A program made the position numbers and the translations under genes. From NCBI RefSeq assembly GCF_022815905.2, contig NZ_CP119327.1, forward strand, positions 496,001 through 560,000: 64,000 bases of DNA. Direction: 5' to 3'. The notes beneath the pieces are model-generated. The model saw nothing but the letters and a program-made list of their open reading frames with translations, searched no databases and was not told the DNA's origin. Shown here in pieces: positions 53,879-63,092 of this stretch (position 1 is its first letter; the number at the start of each line of letters is the position of its first letter). Origin of the DNA: Staphylococcus sp. NRL 16/872 (GTDB lineage Bacteria > Bacillota > Bacilli > Staphylococcales > Staphylococcaceae).

Positions 53879-54580
53879 TTAGAATAAGAAAGTAGCTAAA
53901 GGAGGTACAATCGCTACAATGATAACGCCTACAATAACTACAGCGATACTACCCATTGATTCTTCGGTTTCACCAAATGATTTCGCAGCGGCTACACCTA
54001 GTGTATGACCACTTGTTCCTAAAGCTAAACCACGCGCAATCGGATTTGAAATTTTAAACCATTTTACAATTTTCGGTCCAAGTGCTGAGATAACTACGGC
54101 ATTTAGAATAACAGCAAGTGATGTTAATTCTTTTACGCCACCGATACCCTCAGAAACTGGTAAGGCAATAGCTGTTGTAGCAGCTTGTGGCAACATTGAA
54201 GCACCAATTTTATCGCCTAATTGGAAAATTGCAGTAACAAGATAAATTAAAATAAGTACGATTAGTGTACCGATTGCAATACCACCAAAGATTTGTAACC
54301 AATATTTTTTAAGTACGTCACGTTTCTTATATAGTGGAATGGCGAAACTAATTGTGGCTGGTTCTAAGAAGAAATTAATGATGTCGCCACCGATTTTATA
54401 GTTTTCATAGCTAATCCCTGTAACTTTTAAGAAGGCGATTCCTGCCACCATTGCTACGAATAGAGGAGCAAGTAAGAAAAAGCCATTAGTTTTTTTATAA
54501 AAATATTGTGCAATGACGAATGGAATCAGTGATACAAGTATTCCAAAGTATGGTGTTGTAATTCCTAAATGTTCAGCCAT
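53879..54580 (-). CDS. lrgB: Antiholin-like protein LrgB
   Basis: A 233-residue inner-membrane protein with about eight helices. [26 protein letters not shown] near the end and [20 protein letters not shown] are the conserved LrgB/CidB signatures. It acts with LrgA in restraining murein hydrolases and in pyruvate/metabolite flux. Its ATG overlaps the lrgA stop by one base. Confidence 0.95.
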   Translation of the reverse strand: MAEHLGITTPYFGILVSLIPFVIAQYFYKKTNGFFLLAPLFVAMVAGIAFLKVTGISYENYKIGGDIINFFLEPATISFAIPLYKKRDVLKKYWLQIFGGIAIGTLIVLILIYLVTAIFQLGDKIGASMLPQAATTAIALPVSEGIGGVKELTSLAVILNAVVISALGPKIVKWFKISNPIARGLALGTSGHTLGVAAAKSFGETEESMGSIAVVIVGVIIVAIVPPLATFLF

Positions 54581-55035
54581 TAGTTACCCTCCCCAAGTTT
54601 TGTTTTTTCGTTTTGTTCTTTAGTTGGAAATAATGTTTTAGTTACGAATAATTGTGAAACAAATCCAACGCAGACTAGTAATAATAATGTTGAAATAATA
54701 ATTAATAATAAAATTAAAATTGGATGCTGGCTTAAAAGTGGTAGCGAATTAATAACTGAAATACCAGCTGGAACGAATAAGAAACTAATATTGTTTGTAA
54801 GAGCGGTTCCCACTTTTTCCACTTGGCCTAATTTTACAATGCCTGTACATAACAAGATGAATAATAGTACGAGCCCAATGACTGAAGCAGGCATTGGAAA
54901 TGGAATGAAACTTTCGATAATTTTAGAGATTAATAATACAACAGAAATCGTTAATGCTTGTTGAAAGAAATTGTACGTTTTTGAAACTTTATTACTTTCA
55001 TTAGCATTTGTAGTTTGTGATGATTGTTGTGCCAT
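54580..55035 (-). CDS. lrgA: Antiholin-like protein LrgA
   Basis: A 151-residue holin-like membrane protein with four helices and polar ends. [28 protein letters not shown] and [26 protein letters not shown]-type segments are the LrgA/CidA core. AGAGAGGAAG precedes the ATG. The operon lies beside lytSR, whose response regulator activates it, and a cre-like site lies 45 bp upstream. Confidence 0.95.
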   Translation of the reverse strand: MAQQSSQTTNANESNKVSKTYNFFQQALTISVVLLISKIIESFIPFPMPASVIGLVLLFILLCTGIVKLGQVEKVGTALTNNISFLFVPAGISVINSLPLLSQHPILILLLIIISTLLLLVCVGFVSQLFVTKTLFPTKEQNEKTKLGEGN

Positions 55036-55079
55036 AATGCTACGCTTCCTCTCTTTATTTCTTTGTCTATAGTTTAGTA

Positions 55080-55093
55080 TGAAAACGTTTACT
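55080..55093. promoter_or_regulatory. cre-like site upstream of lrgA
   Basis: TGAAAACGTTTACT matches the CcpA consensus TGWAANCGNTNWCA except the last base. It is 45 bp before the lrgA start, where a bound CcpA could affect lrgAB promoter activity. Confidence 0.5.
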
Positions 55094-55182
55094 CGAGAGC
55101 TTTTTCAAAGTGAGTTACAAATATTTAACGATGAGTTGCATTATTTTAAAGGTGAGAATCATGATAAAATTGAAAATCAAAA

Positions 55183-55239
55183 AAGATGAGTAGGGGAACA
55201 ATATCACTGTAATTTGATTTGTCCTCAATACTCATCTTT
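55183..55239 (-). terminator. Intrinsic terminator after lytR
   Basis: AAAGATGAGTA pairs with TACTCATCTTT across a long loop; on the minus strand it is followed by TTTGATTTTC. Confidence 0.8.
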
Positions 55240-55247
55240 AATAATTA

Positions 55248-56015
55248 TTATATTAATCCAATTTCATGTTTGAAATTTTTCATAAATGAACGGCTAACTT
55301 GGAATTTATCGCCAGTCGTCATAGTGACTTGATATGTATAATTAAACCAATGTTCGACGCTATCAATATATTTTTTGTTAATAATTGTAGCACGATGAAT
55401 TTTAATGAATTTATGTGCTGCTATTTTCTTTTCAAAATGTGTTAGTGGTTCGGTAGTTTGATAAGTACGCTTCAAGGTAATAATGGTCGTAACGCCTGTG
55501 TTGACAGAAATAGCTACAATCTCTTCAATATGAAGAACATAAATACGTTCATCTACTTCAATGGGAATGACAGATTTACTAGTCATATTGGATTCAGATA
55601 TAGATGCAGTGGCTACGTCTTCTTGAGTATCTTCTTCACTACTGCCTGTATTTAAATGAATAGCTTTTTCAACTTTTTGTACTGCCTGAGCGACTCTTTC
55701 AAGTTCGAACGGTTTTAAAATATAATCTATAGCATTAAGTTCGAAAGCTTTTACCGCAAAGGTATCATGTGCCGTAGCAAAAATTATATAAGGCGGTTGC
55801 TTCATTTTTTGAATTTTATGCGCTAAGTCGATGCCATTTTCATCCATTAAATTAATATCCAAAAAGACTAAGTCATATGTGTCATATAATAATTTTTCTA
55901 ATGTTTCTTCGACAGTTTCAGCTTCTTCAATTAATTCAATCTGAGATAATTCGTTAAGTAGATAATGTAATTCGTTACGAGCTAAAGGTTCATCATCCAC
56001 AATTAATGCCTTCAC
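55248..56015 (-). CDS. lytR: LytTR-type response regulator LytR
   Basis: A 255-residue regulator: receiver domain with VDDEPLAR and phosphoacceptor [13 protein letters not shown] (Asp about 53), then a LytTR DNA-binding domain (about 150-250, [17 protein letters not shown] and [16 protein letters not shown]). I start at GTG 56015 with AAAGGAGG at ideal spacing; the open frame extends 36 codons into lytS without a site. It activates lrgAB in response to membrane potential, acetate or pyruvate signals sensed by LytS. Confidence 0.93.
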   Translation of the reverse strand: MKALIVDDEPLARNELHYLLNELSQIELIEEAETVEETLEKLLYDTYDLVFLDINLMDENGIDLAHKIQKMKQPPYIIFATAHDTFAVKAFELNAIDYILKPFELERVAQAVQKVEKAIHLNTGSSEEDTQEDVATASISESNMTSKSVIPIEVDERIYVLHIEEIVAISVNTGVTTIITLKRTYQTTEPLTHFEKKIAAHKFIKIHRATIINKKYIDSVEHWFNYTYQVTMTTGDKFQVSRSFMKNFKHEIGLI

Positions 56016-56034
56016 TTCAATTTCCTCCTTTATA

Positions 56035-57774
56035 TTATGATTTATATGGAATTTGACAACTAACAATCGTGCCTTTTGAAGTAGATTTAAAATGTAGTTT
56101 GGCTTCTGTGCCATAAAGTCCAATCAAACGACGATTAAGGTTCTCTAATGCACTGCCTGTACCGGTATCGGAATTTACGCTCATTTGTCCTAGCATTGGT
56201 AATTTATCTTCAGCAATACCGCTTCCATTATCACTCACTCTAATTAGAAGTTGATGTTGTTCACTATAAACTTCTACACGTACCACGTTATCTTTTCGAC
56301 GATGTTTAAATGCATGTTTGATCGCATTTTCCACTAGAATTTGAATAATAAATGGTGGAATTAGTGCGTTTTTGCACGCTTCATCGATATGATATTGAAT
56401 GATAAATCGGTTAGGAAAACGTGCTTGTTCTAATGATAAATATGCTTCTACTTGTTGTAATTCTTTATCTAGTGTAATCGTATTATTGCGCGCACCTTGC
56501 AAATTAGATCTAAAGAATTGGCTTAATTGTAATAGTAATTTACGTGCTTTTTCACTATCAATACGTACTAATGCTGAAATTGTATTAATCGCATTAAAGA
56601 AGAAATGTGGATTGACCTGTGCTTGCAAAGATTTAATTTCTGCATCTCTTAAGAGTTTGCTTTGTGTCTCAGCTTCGCCTAATTCTAATTGACTTGAAAA
56701 GATGTCCGCTAACCCTCGTGCCAATTGTTTTGTAGAGTGTGTAATATTATTTTCTTCCGTGAAATAGAATTTTAATGTCCCAGCTACTTCGTTATGTATC
56801 ATTAATGGAATAACAATAGCTGCAGTCAAAGGACAATGTGGATTATTACAACCGATTTCTTCTTTAGAATGAGCTTCTTTTAAATGACCTGTTCGAATCA
56901 CCTCTTTGGAAAGGTGAGTAATGATTTCTTTTTTAGCAACGTGATGATCACTGCCTGCACCGACATGAGTTAAAATGTCTTTTTTATTAGTAATTGCCAC
57001 GGCCGATACTTTCATTAATTTTAAAATAATTTCAGCTACGGGCCGTGCAGATATTTCATTTAGACCAGAACGAAAATAAGGCAATGTTTTATTCGCTAAC
57101 TCTAAAACGTCATGGGTTTGAACTGCACGCGTTTGTTCTTCTTGCTGTAACGTAGACAAAATAATAGATAAGAAAATAGCAGTCCCTAAACTGTTAATAA
57201 GAATCATAGGGAGGCCAATAAATTGTACTAACGACCAAGCCGATGCCATATCATTTGAAAAAAGAATAATACATGCCATTTGAATAGCTTCATTTACAAT
57301 ACCAATAATCGCGCCTGTTAATACTTTGGGATAGGTATAACGACGCATTGTTCGATAGCCGTAAAATCCAGAAATTAATGAAATAATAACGGAAGATATT
57401 AAATATGTGTATGCATTTGCGCCACCAATATAAATACGTGAGACCCCTGAAATAATACCTACAATAATTGCGACAAAAGGCCCACCAATTAGTCCAGACA
57501 TGCCAATCGTAAGTACGCGTGTATTTGCGAGCGAAGCATTATCACTTAAATGATAATAAATATTGCTAGAAATGATTTTGCCATTTTCAATTTCTATCCC
57601 TGTAAAGTTTGAAAGAATCGCAAACAAAGCAAAAAGAATCGTTAATTGCCATTGAGAACGAAGCTGTTCTCGTTCACCCATCATCGTCTTAAAATGATTA
57701 ATGTTCATTAATATATAGGCAATGATAATAATTAAACCTACACGTTCAAGTAATAATATAAATAAGTTAAACAT
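56035..57774 (-). CDS. lytS: Sensor histidine kinase LytS
   Basis: A 579-residue kinase. The N-terminal 5TM-5TMR_LYT membrane domain (residues 1-200, with [20 protein letters not shown]) is followed by a GAF domain (about 225-355), a histidine box [17 protein letters not shown] (about 387) and an HATPase with [15 protein letters not shown] and DNGSGI. It is 19 bp upstream of lytR and co-transcribed. Length and layout are those of the staphylococcal LytS. Confidence 0.95.
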   Translation of the reverse strand: MFNLFILLLERVGLIIIIAYILMNINHFKTMMGEREQLRSQWQLTILFALFAILSNFTGIEIENGKIISSNIYYHLSDNASLANTRVLTIGMSGLIGGPFVAIIVGIISGVSRIYIGGANAYTYLISSVIISLISGFYGYRTMRRYTYPKVLTGAIIGIVNEAIQMACIILFSNDMASAWSLVQFIGLPMILINSLGTAIFLSIILSTLQQEEQTRAVQTHDVLELANKTLPYFRSGLNEISARPVAEIILKLMKVSAVAITNKKDILTHVGAGSDHHVAKKEIITHLSKEVIRTGHLKEAHSKEEIGCNNPHCPLTAAIVIPLMIHNEVAGTLKFYFTEENNITHSTKQLARGLADIFSSQLELGEAETQSKLLRDAEIKSLQAQVNPHFFFNAINTISALVRIDSEKARKLLLQLSQFFRSNLQGARNNTITLDKELQQVEAYLSLEQARFPNRFIIQYHIDEACKNALIPPFIIQILVENAIKHAFKHRRKDNVVRVEVYSEQHQLLIRVSDNGSGIAEDKLPMLGQMSVNSDTGTGSALENLNRRLIGLYGTEAKLHFKSTSKGTIVSCQIPYKS

Positions 57775-58043
57775 CGACTAACACCTATTGTTAAAATTTA
57801 AAAATATATAATATAACATTATTTATTATAATATGAAGAAATTGAAGTAGATAGGCATAAAGTAATACTTATATTTACGAAAATATGAAATTTATTAATA
57901 TAAATGAAGTTTCTATATTCTAATTAATTATAATTTTGAAAAATAGAGTTTTTTGTGAAGTCATTTAAGCTTAATTATGATAAGGTTTTAAATATAAACT
58001 ATTTTAGTTTATTTTTTAGGGTATATTAGGAGGAGTTTTTCAA

Positions 58044-59444
58044 ATGGAGTCTTCAAAAGAATTTAGGGGAGATAATAAATTACTCATAGGAATCATTATA
58101 GGCGTACTTACGTTTTGGTTGTTTGCTCAATCACTCGTAAATGTCGTGCCAACACTACAATCGTCATTTAATACAGATATGGGCACAATCAATATCGCAG
58201 TGAGTTTATCCGCATTATTCTCAGGTTTATTTATTGTGGGTGCTGGGGATATTGCTGATAAATTTGGGCGCGTCAAGATGACCTATTTGGGATTAGCATT
58301 AAATATTATAGGATCATTATTATTAATTATTGCACCGTTTGCTTGGCTATTATTAATTGGACGTGCATTACAGGGGCTTTCAGGTGCGTTCATTATGCCA
58401 TCAACGCTTGCAATTATTAATGAATATTACATTGGAAAAGAAAGACAACGTGCCGTGAGTTACTGGTCAATAGGTTCATGGGGCGGTAGTGGTATCTGTT
58501 CACTATTTGGTGGCCTAATGGCGTCTTCAGTTGGTTGGCAATGGATATTTATTGTGTCTATCGCGTTATCTATCTTGGCCTTCTTTTTAATGAAACACAC
58601 GCCTGAAACGAAAAATGAGCCAAAGCCCGGCGAGAAAGATAATAAATCTAAATTTGATGTTATAGGCTTAATCTTACTTGTAATTACATTATTGAGCGTC
58701 AATGTTATGGTGACTCAAGCCGCAGATCGTGGATTAATGTCACCAATGATTTTAACGCTAGGCGCAGTATTTTTAATAGCTGGTGTCCTCTTTATTATTC
58801 GTGAGATTAAAGCTAAGAATCCACTTGTTGATTTTCATTTATTTAAAAATAAAGGATACAGTGGGGCGACACTTTCTAACTTTATGTTAAATGGTGTAGC
58901 TGGTGGTACATTAATCGTTGTTAACACGTATTATCAAAGTCAATTAGGATTTAGTTCATTACAAGCGGGATTAATTTCAATTACGTATCTTGTAGCTGTA
59001 CTTGTAATGATACGTGTAGGTGAAAAGTTATTACAAAAACAAGGCGCAAGAAAACCATTATTAACAGGTAGTGCCTTTACCTTTGTTGGTTTACTCTTAT
59101 TATCACTAACATTTTTACCAAACATTGCTTATATTATCTCAAGTATTATAGGTTATTTATTATTCGGTATTGGTTTAGGTACATACGCGACACCTTCAAC
59201 AGATACAGCTGTAGCTGAAGCACCTGATGATAAAGTAGGGGTTGCATCTGGTGTGTATAAGATGGCTTCATCATTAGGAAATGCATTTGGTGTAGCAATG
59301 TCTAGTACCATTTATGGATTTTGCGCATCACAAATGAATTTACAACTTGGTGGCGCATCTGGTGTAATCTTCAACGCAGGTATTGCTTTAATTGCATTCC
59401 TTGTTATATTATTCTTAGTTCCAAAAAAAGTAGGTAAAATTTAA
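58044..59444 (+). CDS. MFS multidrug exporter, NorB/QacA-like (DHA2)
   Basis: A 466-residue, 14-helix drug:H+ antiporter. FWLFAQSLVNVVPTLQSSFNTD near the start and SYWSIGSWGGSGICSLFGG strongly resemble S. aureus NorB; motif C-like GRALQGLSGAFIMPSTLAII and the late GLGTYATPSTDTAVAEAP also match. Quinolone or quaternary ammonium export is the family role; the physiological substrate is unknown. TAGGAGGAG precedes the ATG. The 270-bp gap upstream is AT-rich with nothing else visible. Terminator downstream. Confidence 0.88.
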   Translation: MESSKEFRGDNKLLIGIIIGVLTFWLFAQSLVNVVPTLQSSFNTDMGTINIAVSLSALFSGLFIVGAGDIADKFGRVKMTYLGLALNIIGSLLLIIAPFAWLLLIGRALQGLSGAFIMPSTLAIINEYYIGKERQRAVSYWSIGSWGGSGICSLFGGLMASSVGWQWIFIVSIALSILAFFLMKHTPETKNEPKPGEKDNKSKFDVIGLILLVITLLSVNVMVTQAADRGLMSPMILTLGAVFLIAGVLFIIREIKAKNPLVDFHLFKNKGYSGATLSNFMLNGVAGGTLIVVNTYYQSQLGFSSLQAGLISITYLVAVLVMIRVGEKLLQKQGARKPLLTGSAFTFVGLLLLSLTFLPNIAYIISSIIGYLLFGIGLGTYATPSTDTAVAEAPDDKVGVASGVYKMASSLGNAFGVAMSSTIYGFCASQMNLQLGGASGVIFNAGIALIAFLVILFLVPKKVGKI

Positions 59445-59457
59445 TATTATATCCTTA

Positions 59458-59518
59458 AATGGGAATGATATAGAAATCTTTCATTAAAATCGATTTCTGT
59501 ATTGTTCCCATTTTTTTA
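59458..59518 (+). terminator. Intrinsic terminator after the NorB-like gene
   Basis: AAATGGGAA-ATATAGAAATC pairs with GATTTCTGTAT-TTCCCATTT, followed by TTTT. Confidence 0.88.
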
Positions 59519-59631
59519 AAATAAAGGGCTTAATTTATCTAAAAATTAAGAATATTTAGCAAACAATATTGACTGACAATAAGTGAAGTAGTATTTTAAA
59601 ATCAATATCAAGAAAAAAGGAGTTATGACAT

Positions 59632-60564
59632 ATGAAAATAGCGATTGCTGGTTCAGGCGCATTAGGCAGTGGATTTGGTGCAATGTTATATCGCCACGGT
59701 TATGATGTAACATTAATTGACGGTTGGGAACCTCAAGCTACAGCCGTTAAAAATGATGGCTTACATATTGATATCAATGGAGAACAGCATCATTTGAATA
59801 TTCCTATGTATCAAGATACTGATATTCCTAAAGATGCTAAATATGATGTAATATTTTTATTCACTAAAGCCATGCAACTTCATGATATGTTGCAACATAT
59901 TCAATCACATCTTCATGATCAAACAATTATGGTTTGTACGATGAATGGCTTAAAACATGAGCGTAAAATTGTAAACTATGTAGATGAAGCACGTATCGTA
60001 AGAGGTGTAACAACTTGGACGGCTGGTTTAGAATCACCAGGGCATACGCATTTAATGGGGGCGGGTCCGGTTGAAATTGGTGCGCTTGTAGAAGAAGGTC
60101 AAGCTAATGTTGATATCGTATATAATATTTTAGAAAAAGCACAACTAAAACCTCATAAAAGCGAAGACTTACAACAATCAATATGGAAGAAGATTTGCGT
60201 AAATGGTACTGCCAATGCATTATGTACGATTTTAGAATGTCGTTTATCTAATTTAAATGCAAGTGACTATGCAAGAAAATTGATTTATAAAATTACTCAA
60301 GAAATTGTTCAAGTTGCAACAATCGATGGTGTACATTTAAATGCAGATGAAGTGTATCAATATCTAATTGATTTAAATGATAAAGTGGGTCCTCATTTCC
60401 CGTCAATGTATCAAGATTTAATTAACAATAATCGTTTAACTGAAATTGATTATATCAATGGCGCTGTAGCAAAGTTAGGTGTTGAACATCGTATTGAAGC
60501 GCCAGTTAACCAATTTGTGGCTAACATGGTGCACGCTAAAGAAGAACAACGCAACGCGAAATAA
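59632..60564 (+). CDS. panE: 2-dehydropantoate 2-reductase
   Basis: Reduces ketopantoate to pantoate for CoA synthesis. The 310-residue ApbA/PanE protein has IAIAGSGALGSGFGAML (NADP-binding Rossmann), VIFLFTKAMQ (catalytic Lys region), TMNGLKHE, and the C-terminal helical domain with KKICVNGTANALCTI and SMYQDL-NNNRLTEIDYINGAV. AAAGGAG precedes the ATG. Several PanE paralogues exist in staphylococci, so a different oxo-acid is possible. A CCTTTGAA/TTCAAAGG terminator follows at 60580-60620. Confidence 0.85.
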   Translation: MKIAIAGSGALGSGFGAMLYRHGYDVTLIDGWEPQATAVKNDGLHIDINGEQHHLNIPMYQDTDIPKDAKYDVIFLFTKAMQLHDMLQHIQSHLHDQTIMVCTMNGLKHERKIVNYVDEARIVRGVTTWTAGLESPGHTHLMGAGPVEIGALVEEGQANVDIVYNILEKAQLKPHKSEDLQQSIWKKICVNGTANALCTILECRLSNLNASDYARKLIYKITQEIVQVATIDGVHLNADEVYQYLIDLNDKVGPHFPSMYQDLINNNRLTEIDYINGAVAKLGVEHRIEAPVNQFVANMVHAKEEQRNAK

Positions 60565-60579
60565 GCTAAATATTTTCAG

Positions 60580-60622
60580 CCTTTGAAGTTGCATATAAAT
60601 GTGATATTCAAAGGCTTCAATT
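60580..60622 (+). terminator. Intrinsic terminator after panE
   Basis: AGCCTTTGAA pairs with TTCAAAGGCT with inner ATAT pairing; T-tail is interrupted (TCAATTATGTTT). Confidence 0.72.
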
Positions 60623-60706
60623 ATGTTTACTTTTAAAAATTTGAATTTTAGGGTAAAACAATAAATAATTGAAAAGATTATCGACAAAATAGGAGTTGTG
60701 ATAATA

Positions 60707-61180
60707 ATGAATCAAACAACTAAACGGATCCTTATTACTGGCGTTGTAGGTGGTTTATTAAGTGGTGCTGTAAAGATGGGCTGGGAAGGTCTCGTACCTC
60801 CTAGAACGCCTGAACGCGATGAAGAGCCACCGCCAATGACATTACTTAATAAATTGGGTCTACCTGAAAACATTAAAAATGCAACGTATCGCTACAACGG
60901 AAATGATGTTCCTATAACGGTGATGGGCATTCATTACGGCTTTTCAGTGGCGAATGGGTTAGCTTATGGTTTATTAGCTGAAAAATGTTCAAAAGTCACA
61001 GCTTTTAAAGGTTCATTATTCGGTATAGCCGTTCATATCGCATTCCATGAATATATTTTACCGAAACTTGAATTGACGCCTCCAGTTAAAGATTTACCGA
61101 TTGAAGAGCGTCTTTCAGAATTATTCGGTCATATTGTATGGATGAATACAATTGATTTAGTTCGTCATTCTGGAAAATAA
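60707..61180 (+). CDS. YagU family membrane protein (DUF1440)
   Basis: A 157-residue protein resembling E. coli YagU, an inner-membrane protein linked to acid resistance. ITGVVGGLLSGAVKMGWEGLVPPRTP at the N-terminus, YGFSVANGLAYGLL and IAFHEYILPKLELTPP, then LFGHIVWMNTIDLVR are the family's conserved blocks; about three membrane helices. I start at MNQTTKR (TAGGAG upstream) rather than the GTG three codons earlier. It precedes the epimerase-like gene and may be co-transcribed. Confidence 0.82.
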   Translation: MNQTTKRILITGVVGGLLSGAVKMGWEGLVPPRTPERDEEPPPMTLLNKLGLPENIKNATYRYNGNDVPITVMGIHYGFSVANGLAYGLLAEKCSKVTAFKGSLFGIAVHIAFHEYILPKLELTPPVKDLPIEERLSELFGHIVWMNTIDLVRHSGK

Positions 61181-61236
61181 AGACAAGTTTAGATATTCAT
61201 TTTCAAAATAGAGAAATAGAAAGGTGAGTATAAGTT

Positions 61237-62088
61237 ATGGCTAAAATATTTGTGACAGGTGCGACAGGATTAATCGGCACAAGATTAGTACAACGTTTAA
61301 ATGAAGAAGGTCATGAAGTAGCAGGATTCACGACTTCAGAAAAAGGTAAAGAGAAATTAGAAAACCTTAATGTCAAAGCGTATATCGGCGACATCTTAAA
61401 AGCAGATACAATTGACGCAGCTATTGGAGATTTTCGTCCAGAAATTATTATTAATCAAATTACTGATTTAAAAAATGTGGACATGGCGGCGAACACGAAA
61501 GTACGTGTTGAAGGTGGCAAAAACTTAACTGATGCTGCTTTAAAATATGATGTTAAGAAAGTTGTCGCACAAAGTATTGGATTTATGTATGAACCGGGTG
61601 AAGGTTTAGCTACTGAAGAAACACCACTTGATTACAATTCAGAAGGCGATCGTAAAATTACGGTTGACGGTGTTGTAGGTCTTGAAAAAGAAACAGCACG
61701 TATGGATAAATATGTTATCTTACGTTTCGGTTGGTTATATGGGCCTGGTACTTGGTATGGTAAAGATGGCATGATTTATAATCAATTCAAAGATGGTGAA
61801 GTGACGTTATCTGATGGTGTAACATCATTTGTGCACTTAGACGATGCAGTAGAAATTTCAATTCAAGCAATTGATTTCGACAATGGTATCTATAATGTGG
61901 CAGATGATGAACCGGTTAAAGGTTCAGACTTTGCGAAGTGGTATGCTGAAGAAGTTGGTGTTGATCCTAAAGTGACGATTCAACCTGCGCAACCATTTGA
62001 AAGAGGCATTACTAACGATAAATTTAAAGCTCAAGGTGGTAAATTAATTTATAATACTTGGAAAGACGGCATGCATCCATTGAAATAA
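61237..62088 (+). CDS. NAD-dependent epimerase/dehydratase-like (extended SDR) protein
   Basis: A 283-residue atypical/extended SDR. VTGATGLIGTRLVQRL (TGxxGxxG) is at the N-terminus, followed by an atypical middle: the usual YxxxK is not clear, with GVVGLEKETARMDKYVILRFGWLYGPGTW in its place. HLDDAVEISIQAI and GIYNVADDEPV are typical of the family's substrate-domain contacts. The substrate is unknown. AAAGGTGAG precedes the ATG. A strong bidirectional terminator follows. Confidence 0.82.
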   Translation: MAKIFVTGATGLIGTRLVQRLNEEGHEVAGFTTSEKGKEKLENLNVKAYIGDILKADTIDAAIGDFRPEIIINQITDLKNVDMAANTKVRVEGGKNLTDAALKYDVKKVVAQSIGFMYEPGEGLATEETPLDYNSEGDRKITVDGVVGLEKETARMDKYVILRFGWLYGPGTWYGKDGMIYNQFKDGEVTLSDGVTSFVHLDDAVEISIQAIDFDNGIYNVADDEPVKGSDFAKWYAEEVGVDPKVTIQPAQPFERGITNDKFKAQGGKLIYNTWKDGMHPLK

Positions 62089-62098
62089 CCATACAATG

Positions 62099-62142
62099 AG
62101 AAAGAGGAACTGAAACAATTCATAGTTTCAGTTCCTCTTTTG
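62099..62142. terminator. Bidirectional terminator
   Basis: AAAGAGGAACTGAAAC pairs with GTTTCAGTTCCTCTTT around an 8-nt loop, between the convergent epimerase-like gene and yidC. Confidence 0.92.
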
Positions 62143-62145
62143 TAT

Positions 62146-62997
62146 CTATTGGTCTTGTGTAACTTCTGTTTGTGATGGTGTGTTTGAATTCTGACGTTGG
62201 CGTTCAATGCGTTGTCGTAACTTTTCACCTTCAGCTTTACCAATCTTAGCGTAATGGCTATGCGCAAAATGCATTTGAATAATTAAGAATGTTGCACTTA
62301 CTGCCCAATATAAACTCAATGCTGAAGCAGATTGTAAGGAAGCATAGATGATAAATAATGGAGACAAAATCATCATAACGTAATACGTTCTGCGTTCATT
62401 CTTAGGATAGTGAATTGAGTTTACTAGTGGTTGAATAAAATAAAGCAAGGCAGCAATACAAGTCATTGCGATATCAGTATGCATCAAATTAAACCATAAG
62501 AAGTGAGGATGTTGGATAATCCCACCACTAGTAGGATATTTAATACAAGTATACAATCCTAATAATATAGGAATTTGAATTAAAATTGGTAATGTGCCAA
62601 TTAAATTTTTAAATGGGTTGATACCATATTCATTGTACTTCTTCATCAACAATTTATTTGCTGCGCTTTTTTCTTCAGGTGTTTCAGCATGTTTAATCTT
62701 TTCTTGGATTTTATCAATTTCAGGTTTCACAACTTTCGTTTTGTTACGCACAACGTGAATATTCTTAACTTGAATAAACATTAAAGGCATCAACACAAGA
62801 CGAATAATTAATACAATCACGATAATTGCCAAACCATAATTGTCATGGAATGAGCGACCTAGGAAATGTAATAGTGCATCCATTGGTCTGACAAATATTG
62901 TATAAAAGAATCCATGTTGATCTTCTTTATGAGAATAATCACAACCCGCTAATAATACAATAAGACTCATAAAGAATAAGGACCATTTCTTTTTCAT
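62146..62997 (-). CDS. yidC: Membrane protein insertase YidC (OxaA, lipoprotein type)
   Basis: Inserts and folds membrane proteins with or without SecYEG. The 283-residue protein has a lipoprotein signal with LLAGC (Cys about 19), normal for Gram-positive YidC, then five conserved membrane helices. YGLAIIVIVLIIRLVLMPLM carries the conserved arginine of the hydrophilic groove, and NLIGTLPILIQIPILLGLY follows. A basic tail (GEKLRQRIERQRQ) fits ribosome contact. I start at MKKKWS with TAGGAG upstream. Monocistronic. Confidence 0.93.
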   Translation of the reverse strand: MKKKWSLFFMSLIVLLAGCDYSHKEDQHGFFYTIFVRPMDALLHFLGRSFHDNYGLAIIVIVLIIRLVLMPLMFIQVKNIHVVRNKTKVVKPEIDKIQEKIKHAETPEEKSAANKLLMKKYNEYGINPFKNLIGTLPILIQIPILLGLYTCIKYPTSGGIIQHPHFLWFNLMHTDIAMTCIAALLYFIQPLVNSIHYPKNERRTYYVMMILSPLFIIYASLQSASALSLYWAVSATFLIIQMHFAHSHYAKIGKAEGEKLRQRIERQRQNSNTPSQTEVTQDQ

Positions 62998-63092
62998 GTC
63001 TCTACTCCTATGCATTGAGGTCTTTAATAATCTTAGTCTTTAATATGTTTAGCTTATCACACTTCAGTATATTTTATACTTTTTTGCACAGA

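Noticed and set aside
58005-58030. Possible SigB promoter before the NorB-like gene (GGGTAT near 58018)
   Set aside because: The only GTTTAT is 6 bp upstream and the next GTTT is about 28 bp away; neither gives the 12-15 bp spacing.
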